The notes under the pieces were generated by a model. That model saw only the letters and a list, made by a program, of their open reading frames with translations. It ran no database searches and had not been told where the DNA came from. Source: Clostridiales bacterium (GTDB lineage: Bacteria; Bacillota; Clostridia; Christensenellales; Borkfalkiaceae). Taken from it: a stretch of DNA of 7,127 nt. Position 1 is the first letter of the stretch; every line of letters starts with the position of its first letter. Shown here piece by piece: positions 6,886 through 7,127 of this stretch. Location of the stretch: NCBI GenBank assembly GCA_021635425.1, contig JAJWOJ010000007.1, positions 13,857 through 20,983 of the forward strand. The letters are read 5' to 3'. Made by a program: the position numbers and the translations under genes.

Positions 6886-6927
6886 AAAACGGTTGCTTGC
6901 GTCGGTCAGACGCGGGCAACCGTTTTT
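6886..6927 (+). terminator. Rho-independent terminator of the ABC exporter gene
   Basis: An 11-bp perfect outer stem (6886-6896 with 6916-6926) continues through two T-G wobbles into a 5-bp inner stem (6899-6903 with 6909-6913) closed by loop GGTCA. A T-run ends the 3' arm (6923-6927). It starts 10 bases after the stop codon. Confidence 0.92.
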
Positions 6928-6933
6928 GTGTAC

Positions 6934-6973
6934 AAAAAATTCCCGCGTAAAACCTTACGCGGGTTTATTTTTT
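6934..6973. terminator. Terminator of rpsT, symmetric enough to act on both strands
   Basis: A perfect 9-bp stem CCCGCGTAA/TTACGCGGG (6942-6950 with 6955-6963) has an AACC loop. On the minus strand it is followed by AA and six U (6939-6934), ending the rpsT transcript 26 bases after its stop. On the plus strand it is followed by TTTATTTTTT, giving a backup to the preceding exporter terminator. Confidence 0.88.
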
Positions 6974-6988
6974 ATGATTTATAACTGC

Positions 6989-7127
6989 TTACGCTTTAAG
7001 AGCGTTGATTCTCTTCTGAAGACCCGATTTCTTGTTAGCGGCAGTATTTCTGTGGTATACGCCCTTGGAAACGGAAGAATCGATGATCGACGCGGTTTCG
7101 GGATAAAGCTTCATAGCTTCTTCATAG
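6989..7127 (-). CDS. rpsT: Small ribosomal subunit protein S20 (bS20), C-terminal 45 residues; 5' part beyond window edge
   Basis: Reading the minus strand from the right edge, 45 codons end in TAA at 6991-6989. The peptide contains SKGVYHRNTAANKKSGLQ (residues 20-37 of the visible part), which fits the conserved S20 C-terminus (the pattern KGxxHxNxAxRKKSxL), followed by a basic helix ending in INALKA. S20 binds 16S rRNA early in assembly of the small subunit. The N-terminal basic half and the start codon are outside the window. The gene is convergent with the ABC exporter gene and ends in its own hairpin terminator. Confidence 0.92.
   Translation of the reverse strand, partial: YEEAMKLYPETASIIDSSVSKGVYHRNTAANKKSGLQKRINALKA

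Overview
The window looks like a chromosomal segment of a bacterium from the Bacillota, most likely an uncultured-type member of class Clostridia. The support is indirect: a DUF421 (YetF-like) plus DUF4363 membrane gene pair typical of that group, an ATP-dependent PEP carboxykinase, a GyrA with the Gram-positive style box, strong AAGGAGG or GAGAGG ribosome binding sites, sigma-A type promoters and compact U-tailed terminators. I cannot name the genus. Coding sequence is of moderate GC with A/T-rich intergenic gaps, and no mobile element, CRISPR array, tRNA or rRNA is visible.

Layout, left to right. (1) The 3' two-thirds of gyrA (+, 1-1674, cut at the left edge), ending in a clear intrinsic terminator. 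(2) A 490-base gap (1675-2164) holding that terminator, a -10 element and what may be a folded leader RNA. (3) pckA (+, 2165-3769), complete. (4) A 14-bp perfect hairpin with A and T tails that can serve as a bidirectional terminator, because the next two genes run the other way. (5) A two-gene minus-strand operon: DUF421 membrane protein (4226-4915), overlapping by 7 bases a small DUF4363 anchored protein (3855-4232). (6) A 101-base divergent promoter region (4916-5016) in which two opposite promoters appear to share a -35 sequence. (7) A full-length homodimer-type ABC exporter (+, 5017-6876). (8) Two tandem hairpin terminators. (9) The 3' end of rpsT (ribosomal protein S20) on the minus strand, cut by the right edge.

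The genes are mostly independent single-gene or two-gene units, not one pathway: DNA supercoiling (gyrA), gluconeogenesis or anaplerosis at the PEP/oxaloacetate node (pckA), envelope or spore-membrane functions of unknown mechanism (DUF421/DUF4363), export of an unknown substrate (ABC) and translation (rpsT). I see no convincing new multi-gene system. The points most worth a second look are the acidic insertion and tail in the GyrA C-terminal domain, the possible structured leader before pckA, and the overlapping divergent promoters at 4936-4987.
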